Shown here piece by piece: positions 9,601-21,740 of a DNA stretch of 64,000 nt. Every line of letters begins with the position of its first letter. Positions within the stretch are counted from its first letter, which is position 1. Position numbers and translations under genes: made by a program. Below the pieces are notes generated by a model. That model was not told the origin of the DNA. It ran no database searches and saw only the letters and a list, made by a program, of their open reading frames with translations. Source of the DNA: Omphalotus guepiniiformis (Eukaryota > Basidiomycota > Agaricomycetes > Agaricales > Omphalotaceae); the NCBI GenBank assembly GCA_028554645.1, contig JAQOOI010000055.1:186001-250000 (forward strand), read 5' to 3'.

Positions 9601-12600
9601 GTAGATGGGATTGCCCAACTTCACGGAATGGTCGGAATACTTCGTCTTCCCAGGAAAGCGGTTCATCGAGAGTCGATTCGTTACCAAAAAGGATGTCCAG
9701 AAGATCAGTTATTCCTCTGTGATGACCTTTGTTGGCCAACACGTGCAATTCCAGCGCGACAAGGTCGAATATCCAGGATCGCAGACGAAGGAAGGAGCTC
9801 AGCGTAGGCACCGTGGTGATCACTCGTGAAGCATCATCATAGAGTACCTCTATGGATGGGTCCTTGAGCATCTCAGGCACCTGCGAAGGAATAGCAGCCA
9901 GATGACGAGCAAAGAAATCTTCGCGAGTGCGAAGATATCTCATGACAAAGGTCGAAGTTTTTGGATGAACGCATAATTGATATATGACATGGTAACAACG
10001 CTCAGCCAAAGCAGGAAGGGTGGCAAAAAGAGGTGGAGACTGAACATCGTGGCGTTGCTTTCCTTTGCTTTTGAGGGTCGGTATCCCCGTATTGAGCAGC
10101 TCCAGAATAGCATGTATACAAGCCTCACGAGCTCCTAGAGCATGGGGGTCTTGAATGCCCTGCCCTAAATTTGTCCCGCCGAAAAGCAAGTAATGTGCGA
10201 CATTGGGGTAAGGACGATTAGGCTGAGTGTTCTGAATGAGAAGGTCGAGAGCAGCGACCTTAGTGGCTTGCTCCAAGGAGGGCGGGACGTCTTCAATGTC
10301 AGGAGCACCAGCACCAGTCGTCTGTTCGGCCAAAGATTCCGCAACCAACACATCATCAGACGTTTCCGCGCCTAATATCTGCAGATAGCCCACAAGTATA
10401 CGATCAGAGTCATCGCTCCGCTCGATAAGGGTGGCAAGGTTGGGGAAAGCGCTTGATCCGGACAGAGCAGTGAGGATTTTGACGGAAAGCAGGACAACCT
10501 CATAGTGAGCAGGGTAAGCTGCGTAAGCTGTGAGGGCGGGAACGAATTGGGGACTGAAAGACAGTGCTTGGTCGAATTTCGTGAAATCCGATCGTGAAGG
10601 GACGGTGTGGATCAAAGGGCCGCTGTCGAATTCAGAGATCAACGGTACAAGTACATCCAGATATATATCCTGAATCTCAAGCAAACGAAGAACGATTCTT
10701 AGCACACGGGTAATGGTGCTCTCAAAAGAAGGTTCCTCTTCTGCGAAGCCTTTCTCGAAACCGACCAAGCCCTCAACGATATACGAGAGTATTGAAGCTT
10801 GAAAATCTGCGTTGGTCAACAAGCGCCTCGTTACTTCGTAGCCAGGATGAACCAAAAACGGAGCAATAGAAGTGGCCTTGAGCGAATGTTCTTCCGCAGC
10901 AGCAAGTAGAGACTCCAAATTATAGCTAGCCAAGACCCTTTCGACGAACGCCAAGCAAAGATCATTCATTTGCCACCGCTCTGCGGGTCGCAGGTACTCT
11001 CGCTGGGAAATCTTCAAAAACACATTGTCGATGACGAATGTGACGAAAGGAACGATACCAGGCGTTCTGTATGGCTGGCCCAGCGATTCTGGAATGGTGT
11101 TGATGGGACCAGCATCTGTTATCCGATCCTTCAACGGAATACGTTTTGGAGTATGAATCAATGTACTGAGAAGCTTCAAGAATGGTATAGTAGCCGGGTA
11201 AAGGCCATGTACAGCTTCAATCTCCTCCAACTCAACTTCGACGCCCTTGACAGGGCGGAAGGCGGTCCCGAACCCAACGCCACCAGACACAGCGCGTACA
11301 TTAATGACCTCCAGCCTTTCCATTAGCGTCCATACCGCCCGACAAATCTCCACACCAGGAGTACCAGCACCCGGTTGGCAGAACGAAGCGAGCGTCTCGA
11401 AAATCATTCCTTTCAACTCCAGCGGAACACTGAGGGGTATCAGAGATACTAGTGTGGGGATGGCACGGAAGTGGACATGTCCGGCTATCGCAACACGTAC
11501 AGCCACTGAGAAGGTCACAACGGTGGATAGAAGCCGAAGGAAAGACTGTGCCAAAAGGACGTCTTTAGCGCCAATGTGCGAATTGTGTAGATGCGCATGC
11601 GCCAGAGATGAGCTCCCGAGTGTACCAGCTCCTGTAGCGGACGCAGGGTTACGTGAAGCGGGACCTGCAGCCCATGAGTCGAGCACGCCGAATATGATGT
11701 CCCAAGATATCGATGCACCACCTCCAGAGGGAAGACTACTCCCAGGTATTACCTCTCCATTTCCTCTCGCCATGAAGTTGTACGCCAACTCACTACACTG
11801 CTGCCCTGTAGCAAGACCAGCCAACATATCGTACAATGCCATCGAAACGTTGGTGTCGTGAGCAGGGGTGGACCACACCGCCCATTGCAAGAATGCTGGT
11901 AAACGGCCAGCTGAAGACTCCAAGAACTCGAGGTATGTGCTCCGTGTGAGCTCCAACTGCGGTCCCGAACCCCAGAACTGTAGCGCTGACTCGGGCGGAA
12001 GACATGAGTAGAGCAGTCCAATGAAGGAATACAGCATAGCAATGTCGTTTCGGGGGGTCACGGCAGGTTTATCAGACTCGTGAGCTGCGCTTGCACCAAA
12101 ACGAGACGCAGCAGGCCTAGCTCGATCAGTTCTTGCACTAGCCAGAACTAAATCTTCCTGTCGCTGTTTGATCTTTCGGAGCTCCGAAGAGGCATGAGTG
12201 ATCATCGTCCGCACCAGGGTCTCGAATGAATCGAGGACACGAATTCTAAACTCTTCATCAGGAATTTCCCGTTGTTCCTGCTGCTCGGGTGAAAGGGTGA
12301 GGGAGGTCAAGAGTGAAGGAGAAGAGGTCAAAGAGCTTTTTCGTTGGAACTGCATTACAGCTAAAGAAAGATAGGTGAAAGCGTCTCCCTGGACGGCATT
12401 CCATATCTGGACTTCTAGTTCCTCTGTACGAAAGCCTTCATGATTTTCGAGGGCGGGATTCCGATGACGCTGCTCAGTGAGAAATAGTGTCCATTTCAAG
12501 AGGATCGTGGCCTTCAATCCTGGCTCTTTCCACTCAGTTGACGGCGCCAACTTCTTGGTCATAAAGGTAAGCGTTGGCTTGTCATTGGCAAGTAAAGCTC

Positions 12601-13568
12601 GGTTCCGTGCACCAGTCGTGTTCGGGTTTACGGGGTCGAAGACAGCGAGGACGGTACATAGCATGTAATATGTCATGCTGTGGTTGGGATTTGAGAAAAG
12701 CCACTCGACCAGAACTTTGACCTCGTTGGGAGAGACAAGCGCTATGCGAGCAACCAAGAAGAGACATGTCGCAAGATACCTCCGTTCATATCTGAGAGAG
12801 TCGTAACGTCCGTTTAGGATGTCGTAGCCCAAGGACGGTGTTCCTGATGCGATTGATTTTCAGACTGAGTTCAACAAAGAAGGACATAGGAACACACCTT
12901 GGGGAGGAACAACTGTGAAGCTTTTTGCATTTTTCCTAGCAGCATCCGCACGTGTGAGCACACCATTGATGTGTTCTAGTTCTCTGAATAATCGATATCC
13001 GAAAGGTATCTCCCGGCCTCCTGAAACTATCTCTGGAGCAGCGAGTTCAAGGCGAACAAAACTTTCAATATGACGATACATCGAGGGGGCATCCGCTTTT
13101 TCCGCTGCTTCAGCTGCTTCGAGCAAATAGCGTAGACAGTCGACCAGGTGACGCCGCCTTGTGTGGAATTCAGCGACGGCCAGCTCCAGACAGCTGACAG
13201 GACCGACATTTGGATTTTCCGTCATGACAGAGTGAAGTATCCCAGCGACATATCTTTCGGAGCATTCCAGTTGCTGAGACAGGAATATAACTTGACGAGC
13301 AAATTCTGAGTTCACGGCAACTTGTTTGCCATTAATGACCGTTTTACCTTTAGAGGCATCAGAAACTTTTAACCCGGTAAGTAATGTTCCACGTACCAGA
13401 TTCAATTTCTTTCTGCTGCTGAGGGTCTCTGTTACCAACATCAAAGACTTTCGTGAGACGCGGTTTATGAAGCATAAGGTCGTCAAAAAGTTCCTGCTCG
13501 CCATGCTGCAGTCCACGGTCGCTCAAGGCATTTATGAGAATCGATCTCAAGCGCGCTATCGTCTCCAT
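6630..13568 (-). CDS. NUP192: Inner-ring nucleoporin Nup192/Nup205
   Basis: Very large helical-solenoid scaffold nucleoporin, roughly 2,100 aa, of the nuclear pore inner ring, where the family contacts Nic96/Nup93 and Nup53. The N-terminus METIARLRSILINAL is followed after a 49-nt intron by EIESGKTVINGKQVAVN, a family signature, and YDSLRYERRYLATCL. One 1,652-codon exon (7874-12832) holds the solenoid. C-terminal exons continue well past its apparent stop: FGAINSAILGLSTRCL, FGPETKFNVHVRKKERLLRK, IGDALEALNSLCNDL, YRIVGDTDIEFIRDLEIGQK, LLLLLWRHLLYYAEGQHI, and finally CRRLRDSAGLHDADEMSDD before the stop at 6630-6632. A model ending near 7874 would lose about 250 residues. The start is the ATG immediately before the conserved IARLRS segment. 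Confidence 0.9.
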
Positions 13569-14140
13569 TTTCCTTCCACCCTCTCTCTTCGTCGTCAACA
13601 GCAGGAATAGCGGAAGTTGAACGAGCTGTTCAACGGACTTTGCGTAGAACGCGTGAAGCGCGTAAAGGTAAACAAAGAGTAAACAAAAAAGCAAAGCGGA
13701 CCAAGCCGGCTCGATTATGTAATACATGCAACCGAACGTCTCGGCTACAATCAAATCGAAGCAAAAGCCATTTGGCTCAACTTCACCGCCACGGTAGAAA
13801 TGTCAAATACCGGTATGTTTGTATGTTATATCAGTGTTTTTTTTTGGCTTCTCAGTGGATAGAAAAGGATAGAAGTCCATCACAGAAACCCTTTTTATTT
13901 CAAGTAATAAATTCGGATAGCCTTTGATATAATCTGGTCCCCGACGTGGTGATCACTTGTTGATCCCGCTCAGCGCTGCCATGATGGACGCATCAAAAAA
14001 CCTGACTGAACGGTGAACCTGGGTTTACCGGAGCGCTCGTATCCTTGGAACACCTCGGCTCATCTTGTCAGGTTTCTTCGCGGGGGGGTTACTTTCTGTC
14101 GTTCCACATTCGTTGTCAACGTGGCTCCTCGTTCCATGCC
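13569..14140. other. Intergenic (divergent promoter region)
   Basis: Lies between the nucleoporin start (-) and the membrane-protein start (+). Short open frames, including an Arg/Lys-rich one near 13640, have no recognisable domain. It includes a T-rich run near 13836. Confidence 0.45.
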
Positions 14141-15964
14141 ATGTCCGACACCATTATCGTGGACGACCAAGATGCCAGTATATCCTATACAGGTCTTTGG
14201 ACGCTCGCTGGGGAAGGATCTGATTATAGTCAAACCGCGTACTCTTCTAATGCCACAGGAGCGACAATGACGTTCAACTTTTCAGGTATGTTACTATGCA
14301 GATTTTGACCGGTGTTGATGTTCCTCACGATGATGTGTCTTATAGGAACTTCTCTAACGGCGATTGGGAATTATGCCAGCGGGGGAAGGTGTAACGCCAC
14401 CTTTTCCATCGACGGAGACGCTTCCAACTTCACCTCCCCTCTTCTTAATACGACTCAGCATCAGCAAACGCTATGGACTTCACCTACTCTCACCGACGGC
14501 TCACACACCTTCGTTTACACCGTTGATTCTTGCGAAAACTCTGGATCCTACATTTGGTTCGACTATTTATTGTATAATTCTACGACTGTATCCAACGGGG
14601 TCACATATTTCTTCGACGATCGAGATCCGCAGCTGGAGTACTCTGGGACTTGGAATGCAACTGGAAGTGAAGGGGACTTTAGATTCACGAGACAGGGCGG
14701 GGCAAGCGGAAGTTCGTTTCAGTTTGCGTTTACAGGTGAATAATCATGCGCGTCACTTCTAGCCTCGTTCTAATTAGATCTGATGTGGTCAGGTACCTCG
14801 GTACAGGTTTACGGACGAATTGATAATGGTACTGGTGGATTGACCCAGGCATCGTTTTCAGTCGATGGAGCTCCTGCAGTGACCTTTGCCACTGCTCCCC
14901 CAAGTCTTTTGACACTGAACAAACAGCTCTTCTCGTCAAGAGCGCTCTCTCCTGGGCAACATACTTTAGTTGCCACCTCCACGTCTGATGTTCCCCTCTG
15001 GATAGATTATTTGCTGGTGCGCTCTGCTGGGGTACTTCCAAATGCCACCATGCCCGCAAGTAGTTCAGGCAAATCCTCTCCTGTGGGTCCAATAGCGGGA
15101 TCAGTTGCAGGATGCATCGTATTTATTGCGGCAATAGCGGCAGCTATCTTCTTTTTTCGCCGTCGTCGAAATTCACGGATCCCTCCGAGTCGTCTGAGTC
15201 TCCAAAAAAGTAATCATAATATTGATTCTGATCCTTTCCGCGCACCCAAAGGTATGCCATTCTGCCTTCAAGCTTGTCCTACTATCTAACGTGTGTTGAA
15301 AACAGTAATAACGACTACGCATGTATACGCCGACTCAATGTCAGCCGCAAATAGTGGTATTGAACTTTCAGCACCATTTCGACGACAGCCATACACAGAA
15401 AGCTCGACGTCCTACACCATGACCGACTCACCTGGACACAGCACTATAGGCTTACCCTATGAAGTGCCTGTTACTCATGCAACATCTGACAGCTACCTGG
15501 AATACCCGCATATGAACATACCCCATGGACACACCAACACTTCCTCCGTCCCGACCCCGCCTCGATCTTTTACAACACATCAATCATCCCCATCAGATAG
15601 TTCCGCCTCCCCTTCCGCGGCCCCATCTCATTCTTACAGCACAACACCTTTAATTCAAGATGATACTCGAAATCTTACTTTTGATACGCCTCGCAGCTCA
15701 TCTGCAGGACGCTCACGCACGACCGTTCCAACGCGCGGGGCCACATTGAGTAATCCCGACGATATTGATCACTTGTCGGTAGCGGAGTTCAAACGCCGTC
15801 ACCAACTCGTTGTTCTATCTCCTGATGACAAGAGGCCTCCATCTCAATCGTCGCACCGTCCGGTAGTGCATACGGACAGTGGTATTCGTCTCAGTGCACC
15901 GCTCGACGATTCATTTGAGGACCCTGATCTAAACGAGGCACCGCCGATGTATACTCGTGAATGA
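14141..15964 (+). CDS. Single-pass membrane protein with two extracellular jelly-roll-like repeats
   Basis: Basidiomycete-type type-I-like membrane protein. The ectodomain begins MSDTIIVDDQDASISYTG and contains two related repeats, each with VDD/DDRD, a 'Y(T/S)G(L/T)W' segment, a 'F.F(S/T)GTS' strand and an 'FDYLLY/IDYLLV' strand (first repeat to ~14590, second from ~14610 to ~15035). Several N-glycosylation sequons are visible. A glycine-containing transmembrane helix (VGPIAGSVAGCIVFIAAIAA) is followed by a basic stop-transfer FFRRRRNSR, then ~230 residues of Ser/Pro-rich cytoplasmic tail. Three introns follow FNFSG, FAFTG and FRAPK. No cleavable signal peptide is evident from the chosen ATG; an upstream start at 14045 is possible but also gives none. 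Ligand and function are unknown. Confidence 0.75.
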
Positions 15965-16343
15965 TGTTTAATCTCTCCCCTGAGGCTTGGTTGTTCCTCG
16001 CTTGCCATCCTCGCTACTACTCTCATGTTATTACCTGTTGCAATGGATATCGGGCTGGAAATACTGCACTTCGTGGATTTGTTCTTCTAGTTTCTACTTA
16101 CACGCGCTCCTTTATAATTTTGTTGAAACAGCCGTTTGATGCAGCAATGATCATCATAAAAAAATATTGACTGCCCCTCCAGGTACCCGATTGATGAAAG
16201 AGTCTCTACAGTCCAGCTTTGACTGACTAAGATGCCTGCCATACGGTGATTCGTGCTGCACAGTGCAGTTTATGCACCCAATGCCCATGCTGCGTTGAAT
16301 ATCATATGAACTGCTCACTGTCCCCGGTGCCGCTCTTGTGTGT
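15965..16343. other. Convergent intergenic
   Basis: Region between the stops of the membrane-protein gene (+) and the small gene at 16344 (-). Contains presumed 3' flanks only. Confidence 0.5.
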
Positions 16344-16956
16344 TTATCTCAGTAAAGAAGATTGCGATGTACTCGCGACCTCGTCATAACTAATCCAACA
16401 AGCAGGTTGAAGACCCATTTTCGCCTCTAGCTCCTTCATTTTAATCGAAGGAACACCCCGGTTTCCCCCCACTGTGTAAACGGGGCTGTCGGTGTCTCGG
16501 AGCGCAAAGTAGCAGAGATCAATTTCGTCGTTCTGATTAAATGTAGCCAATTTCGCAAAGGCAGAGATGCGTAGCATATCAATGCAATCTCCTATATGGT
16601 TCGATGCGTCATCGCTATCGCGGAACCCTTTTTCTTTGCAGAAATTGTCGTCGATGAAATAGCCATACATGAGAAGGCCGGAGTTGGACAAGTCGGCAGG
16701 AGGGGCTGGTGGTGCCTCGAGGTGAACATCCGGCCTGCGCATCTTAGTAGCTTCTCTTCATTAGTGGCAGCCGACTCACTCAGGAGAAGGAAATCGGCGG
16801 GGAACGTAGGAGCTGGTGCGTGGTGGACCTGGAGGCTTGGGTGTTGGGATGTACTTCACTCCAGATGGCTTATTGAGTGGTACACTGGAGACCGAGGTCA
16901 GTAGAAAGAAGAACAACGAGTGAAATGGCTACGCACGGGAGAGAAGAGAACAGCAT
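16344..16956 (-). CDS. Small protein of unknown function
   Basis: Not recognised. Three exons assemble cleanly from ATG 16956: MLFSSLP, then after a GTGCGT...CAG intron VPLNKPSGVKYIPTPKPPGP, then after a 45-nt GTGAGT...CAG intron (about 16734-16778) FPSPEPDVHLEAPPAP and a folded-looking segment ISAFAKLATFNQNDEIDLCY that ends KMGLQPACWISYDEV. The N-terminal third is proline-rich. The C-terminal ~100 residues are mixed alpha/beta with no membrane segment. An open-frame-only model would start at 16742 and miss the upstream exons. The gene shares a ~140-bp divergent spacer with the otubain gene. The name is left open. Confidence 0.55.
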
Positions 16957-17094
16957 ATCAGTTGATTAACGTGGGATAAGACTTAAGGCCTTAAGGCCTG
17001 AGGGGCCGGCGTGGAAGCTGAAATTACGTAAGAATCTCGGTCAATTTCCGGTCAGGCCAGTACGCCCGCAACTCTCTCTCATCTACAAGTTGCT

Positions 17095-18500
17095 ATGGAC
17101 CCTCCTCTTCCTTGTCAGTATCATTGCCTCGTACGACGTCTTTTCTTTGCTGATGTTCATATCACAGCGCAATCCACAAGCGATGAACATCCGGAAGTTG
17201 ATCAAGAATCTAGCGCATCCGCGGCTGCAAGTACACCTGCACCAGTCGAAGTGAATGAAGACACAGGTACAGGGATCGTTTATCGCACACGACATACAAA
17301 AACTCAACTCTTCCGCATAGATATCTCAACATTATCAGCTGCCCAAGTATATGACCTCAATCAAGCAAGTTCTGTCGAAACGCTACTTCTGCAGGAGGAA
17401 TTGATAACATTATATCCAGAATTTGCTCAATCTCTCTGCGGATGTACACCGCCCTCTAATAGCTCAGATCTCACCCATATCCGAATTACGCGCAGAATAC
17501 GAGAACGGATCACCTTCGTTTGTCCAACAAATAGATTGGCTCAAATCTCAAGGGTTCACAAACCTTCGAAGAACCAGAGGCGATGGCGACTGTTTCTATA
17601 GATGTGAAGTTGAACTCCTTATCTACCGTTGCCGAACTCCTCGCTGACATACTATAGTGACATTCTAGCTGTGGCATTCGCTTATGTTGAACGATTGCTT
17701 CATGCTGAAGAGCCAGCACTGGCAGTAGCAGGTGCACTATCGACTTTGGAGTCTACGCCTCAAATGTTGGAAAGCGTGGGATTTGAAAGACTGGTGTTTG
17801 AAGATTTCTACGAAGTTCTGGAGACACTTGTGAAGAATATTGTTACGCCGGATGAGACGGGGAAGAGTTTGGACGATGAAGCTTTGTTGAATACGTTTCA
17901 GTCTGATGAAAGTTCGTATTTCTTTGGTTTTTGTATCGTGGAAAGACTGACGAGAGATGTCTTAGTATCTAATTCTGTTGTGATGTATCTGAGAATGTTG
18001 ACCGTGAGTGCTTTGATTTAGGAAATCACTTGCACCTTCGTTAATTACTCCCTCTCTAGTCCGCGCAAATTCGAATTGATCCCGACACATATGCCCCTTT
18101 CCTCTTCCACCCCGAACTTGGCGAGCCGATGGAGGTCCGCCAATTCTGTGAGCACTTCGTAGATGCGACTGGGAAGGAAGCAGGTGTGTAACCTCATCCT
18201 AGTACGATCCTGTTACGCTAATTTCATTATATCTTAGATCATGTACAAATGACTGCACTCTGCCGTGCCCTCCAAGTCAATGTCGACGTAGCGTATCTAG
18301 ATGGACGAGGGTCTAATGGACAAGTCGAGTTTGTCAAGTTCCAGCCTGAAAACGCTGAAAATTTGGGAGCGAGTCCCATTTGTTTGTTGTATAGGTGAGT
18401 GTCAATTTTTGCGGGGTGAATCGTAGGCTAATAGGCGTTATGTCTTTATAGGCCTGGTCACTATGATATCCTTGTTAGCACTGCTGGGGAAAAGGCATGA
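17095..18500 (+). CDS. OTUB1: Otubain (OTUB1-like, peptidase C65) deubiquitinase
   Basis: Cysteine protease that cleaves ubiquitin chains (Lys48 preference in characterised otubains). About 350 aa spliced. A disordered Ser/Ala N-terminus leads to LSAAQVYDLNQ, then RPLIAQISPISELRAEYENG, QQIDWLKSQGF, the catalytic TRGDGDCFYR (nucleophile Cys with upstream Asp) followed after splicing by SVAFAYVERLL, the ubiquitin-binding helical region, and the catalytic His in YRPGHYDILVS near the C-terminus. Introns include an in-frame 54-nt one (17114-17167), a GC-AG intron (17365-17419) required to reach the conserved SELRAEYENG frame, one at about 17604-17669, and three more downstream. The stop is at 18498-18500. 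Confidence 0.92.
17365..17419 (+). other. Non-canonical GC-AG intron in the otubain gene
   Basis: The 55-nt intron begins GCAAGT, the expected consensus for GC donors, and ends ATCCAG, phase 0. Joining YDLNQ to NLLNLSADVHRPL is the only join I found that moves the reading into the conserved otubain frame without a stop. Confidence 0.75.
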
Positions 18501-18689
18501 GAGAAAATTTGAAGCGTAGAAGCGTAGACTATACACGACGTTATTGATGTGTTCGAATTTGTTTGTATGCAATTCTTAATAGTGTACGATTTGGTACTTT
18601 ATACTGCGAGAGGTCAAGGACATCACCGGCTCAAATCCACATTTACAACAAGTGTTACACTCTACCAATTCATCTGATAAATCCTCAAT

Positions 18690-21082
18690 CTACGTACTAT
18701 ATTTCGCCGACTTCTCCGAGTCAATATCCACATCCACAGCTTGACTCGACTCAGGCGCCTCCTCTATAGTACCCATTCCTTTTGGCTGCAAAGCCATCTC
18801 ATGGATATTGGCAACAGGGCCCGTGAACCAGTGCACTCCACCATACTTGGGAAAGTAATACCAACCCAAGGAGAGTATCATGACACCTCCAAGAACGACC
18901 ACACTATAGTTCATATCTGGAACATCTGTCTGTGGTGTCGTAGGGAAGAGAAAGACGATGCTGACGAAGAACATGAAAAGGACAGCTGCTGTTGATATTG
19001 GTAGACTCTGATGGGGCATGGGTTGAGTAAGTATCAGGGATGAAAGGGTACGTAGTAGGGAAGAGTAGGGCTTAGAAAAGACTCACGAAGATACCAAGAT
19101 TGAATGGACCGGGTTTGAAATTGTTGTCACCGAGGAAACGAGCAGCAATCGGAATGCTATAGGCGATGTAGAGTGCGATGATTCCGATTGCGAAGATAGC
19201 GTTAGTGGCTTGTCCACCGGCAAAAGCTAGGAGACCGAGTAATAAAGCGAAGAACGCGTCGAAGAGAACTGTGTTCACTGGTGTACCGGTGTAACTGTTC
19301 ATCCGGTAGAGCCATTTTGAAAAGGGGAGTGCTGTATGTACATCGAAGAGGAGATATCAGTCATTTTGCCATGTATGTAGGCGTCTGATATTACCGTAAT
19401 CGCGACTGAAGGCATAGGTTTGGCGGCTGGCGGCTAGCAGCTTTCAAGTGGGTTCGAGTGTCAGTAGAGTTAATACATGTAAGTGAAAAGAGGCATGAGT
19501 ACCATACTGGAACCCATCATGTACCTAGAGAAGGCAAATCGAAGACAATCAGTTGCGGATGATGTTGATGAAATCAGGGTTCTGATCCTTACTGTACGAG
19601 AACCACGAATGCCCATAAAATCAACGTCCCTTTTTGTCCGAAGCTATTGAAGAATATCTGAGCCATTGGCTGATTACTATTATACAATGTTTCGAGATCG
19701 GTGCCCATGCAGAACGCGAGAGACATATTGATAGCTTTGAAAAAGAAGGTGAGTGACCTATGATAACTCTGACGGCGTCGAGTACGAGAGAGACACCCCA
19801 ACCGAGAATTCCTGCTATACCAATGGCGAAAACAATAGCCCATGGGACTGCGGTGGCGGCGTTGGACGCCTCTTCGCTGATATGAACGCTCGAATCAAAA
19901 GAGCCTGAAATACAGTTGCGTCACAAGTGAGATGAAAGTTGTTGAAATATACAGTACGTACCGATTGTCCAAAGGGGAGCAAGAAAGCTCAAGATAAATG
20001 CGTAACCATTCGGCCAGCCATTGACTTGGGAAACCAAACGTTCAGTCCTTGATCAAGAACGGCAGGAAGTTCAACCCAACGCACAATTCACGAACTCCCC
20101 AAGAGCAAAGCTTGCGGTATTCTTGAACTCTGAAGGTGTCGCGACGGGCAGAGCTATTATCACGACTATACATAGTCTGTTTTGATGCTCAGTCAAAGAC
20201 GGACATTGAAGCGAGTGATTCAATACGCACATGATGTTCAGAATAACGTAGACTGTCTGTAGACGTGCCAAGATAGTTGTTCCTAGACAGCAGACAAACG
20301 TATGTGTGATGATAATCGCAACATAGACACCGCTGTATCGTTCGGATATTCAGATGTACGTCGGTTACAGAAGAGATCAACACCTACAACGTCTGCGCAT
20401 TGGTAGCCTGAAAGGATGAATCTGGTGAACCTATGGTAGCAGCAGCCATGACTTGTACAGCGCATCCCCAGTCTATTGATGCTACCCCTGCAATAGAACC
20501 AATAGTATTTGCATCTGATAAGAAAAACAAGAAAGAATGTCAACTGAAATGCCGAAGGGAAGTAGTGTAGAGTGAAAGAGGTCCTAACATCCAACAATCC
20601 AACACAGAAGATTCCTCCAACGTGGAGACGAGAGCGAGAATGTCCAAAAGTAAAGCTACAGAACCGGCATCAACTTTATACGATCGTGTTCTTATTCGAG
20701 GGCCGAGTTTGGCTTCTTACCCCTCCAGATGTAGGAGCAGCAGAAGCTAATTCTGCCATCCCCAATCCAACGAACAGGATAAAGATACTTGCAACTGCCC
20801 ACCCCCAGACCATCGCAGGACCGCCTCCATTAGGTATTGCGTAGAACAGAACAGATGCGATGGAAGGAAGCAAGCCGATGATAGAGAACGCGATCCCAAA
20901 GACCTATTTAGCAAGCATGTTCAGCTACATCGTTCGAACAGTCGGACAAGTGGTGTAAAACGTACTTCGAGGGGTTTAAATGCTCTTTTAAACTCTTGTC
21001 TATAACCCAGTGAAGCTAAAAGCGCTTCATCTGCATGTTTGATAGCTTCTTTACGCGCTTTTCGTGTTTGCTTGCCCGACAT
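18690..21082 (-). CDS. APC-superfamily amino-acid/GABA/choline-type permease (copy 1)
   Basis: Plasma-membrane or vacuolar secondary transporter of the amino acid/choline transporter family (Uga4/Hnm1-like). The N-terminus MSGKQTRKARKEAIKHADEA leads to YRQEFKRAFKPLE, then the TM core: LPSIASVLFYAIPNGGGPAM, GLGMAELASAAPTSGG (the conserved ELASA.P.SGG substrate-region motif), ATPSEFKNTASFALGEF, INMSLAFCMGTDLE, FNSFGQKGTLILWAFVVLVQ, YTGTPVNTVLFDAFF and FPKYGGVHWFTGP near the C-terminus. About 12 short introns interrupt it. The C-terminal tail is acidic. Substrate cannot be read from sequence. It forms a tandem pair with the gene at 21741-24105 and has two GATAAG boxes 104-139 bp upstream of its start. 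Confidence 0.85.
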
Positions 21083-21740
21083 CAGCTGCAATATCCAATA
21101 TCCAACCCACTAAGTTCTGGGGGATGCGAGAGTGAAGAAGCATTTACATCACACTCCCTTAAACCCAGGGGCCAGTGACTCGGAGCTTATCAGACGTGTT
21201 GAAGTGAAGAACCATGATAAGAGGTTCTGGAAGGAAGTGGCAATATTATGTACATACGCCAATTAATACCGGGAAGGCTTGAGCCGAATACAAGACTCAG
21301 TACCTCTAAGTACTAGCGCGTTATGCCAAAATTGCGGTCTGGCTGCGCGCGGTCGTCGGGGCTGTGATGGTGAATTGAGGAGGAAAACAAAGCTACCCTT
21401 AAGCACCATGCAATGAGGTCCAGAGAGAAGAAAATTCCATGGCCAGAATATCGGAACGTGCTGTAAATGAAGAGGACAAATTCATACATTCTTGAAATCC
21501 TACGGATCTAATGAGTGCTGAAAAGTAGAAGGAACTGATTTGGTGTATGTATGCGTCATGATGCATGATGTCTGGAAGCAGGCGCCTATTGAGGGCATTT
21601 TCAGGAATTCTACACTAAATATGCGTTACATCTTCTACTGAACAAAAATGCATCTATACTAATATCATAGTACGCGCATCTATCCTTTTATCTACACACC
21701 ACACACCACCGCTTAGTAGTCGCTCACACAACCACCCACT
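21083..21740. other. Spacer between tandem permeases
   Basis: Contains the upstream region of permease copy 1, with its GATAAG boxes, and the 3' flank of copy 2. No gene was recognised. Confidence 0.5.
21186..21221. promoter_or_regulatory. Paired GATAAG boxes upstream of permease copy 1
   Basis: CTTATC at 21186-21191 and GATAAG at 21216-21221 form an inverted pair 104-139 bp upstream of the ATG at 21082. HGATAR is the core bound by AreA/NIT2-type nitrogen regulators. Function is inferred from motif and context only. Confidence 0.45.

Noticed and set aside
13640..13927. Arg/Lys-rich open frame resembling a small basic ribosomal protein
   Set aside because: No recognisable ribosomal motif; it overlaps the probable promoter of the nucleoporin gene.
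16344..16742. Intronless start at 16742 for the small minus-strand gene
   Set aside because: A 45-nt intron with good splice signals joins two upstream exons in frame, giving a better model from 16956.
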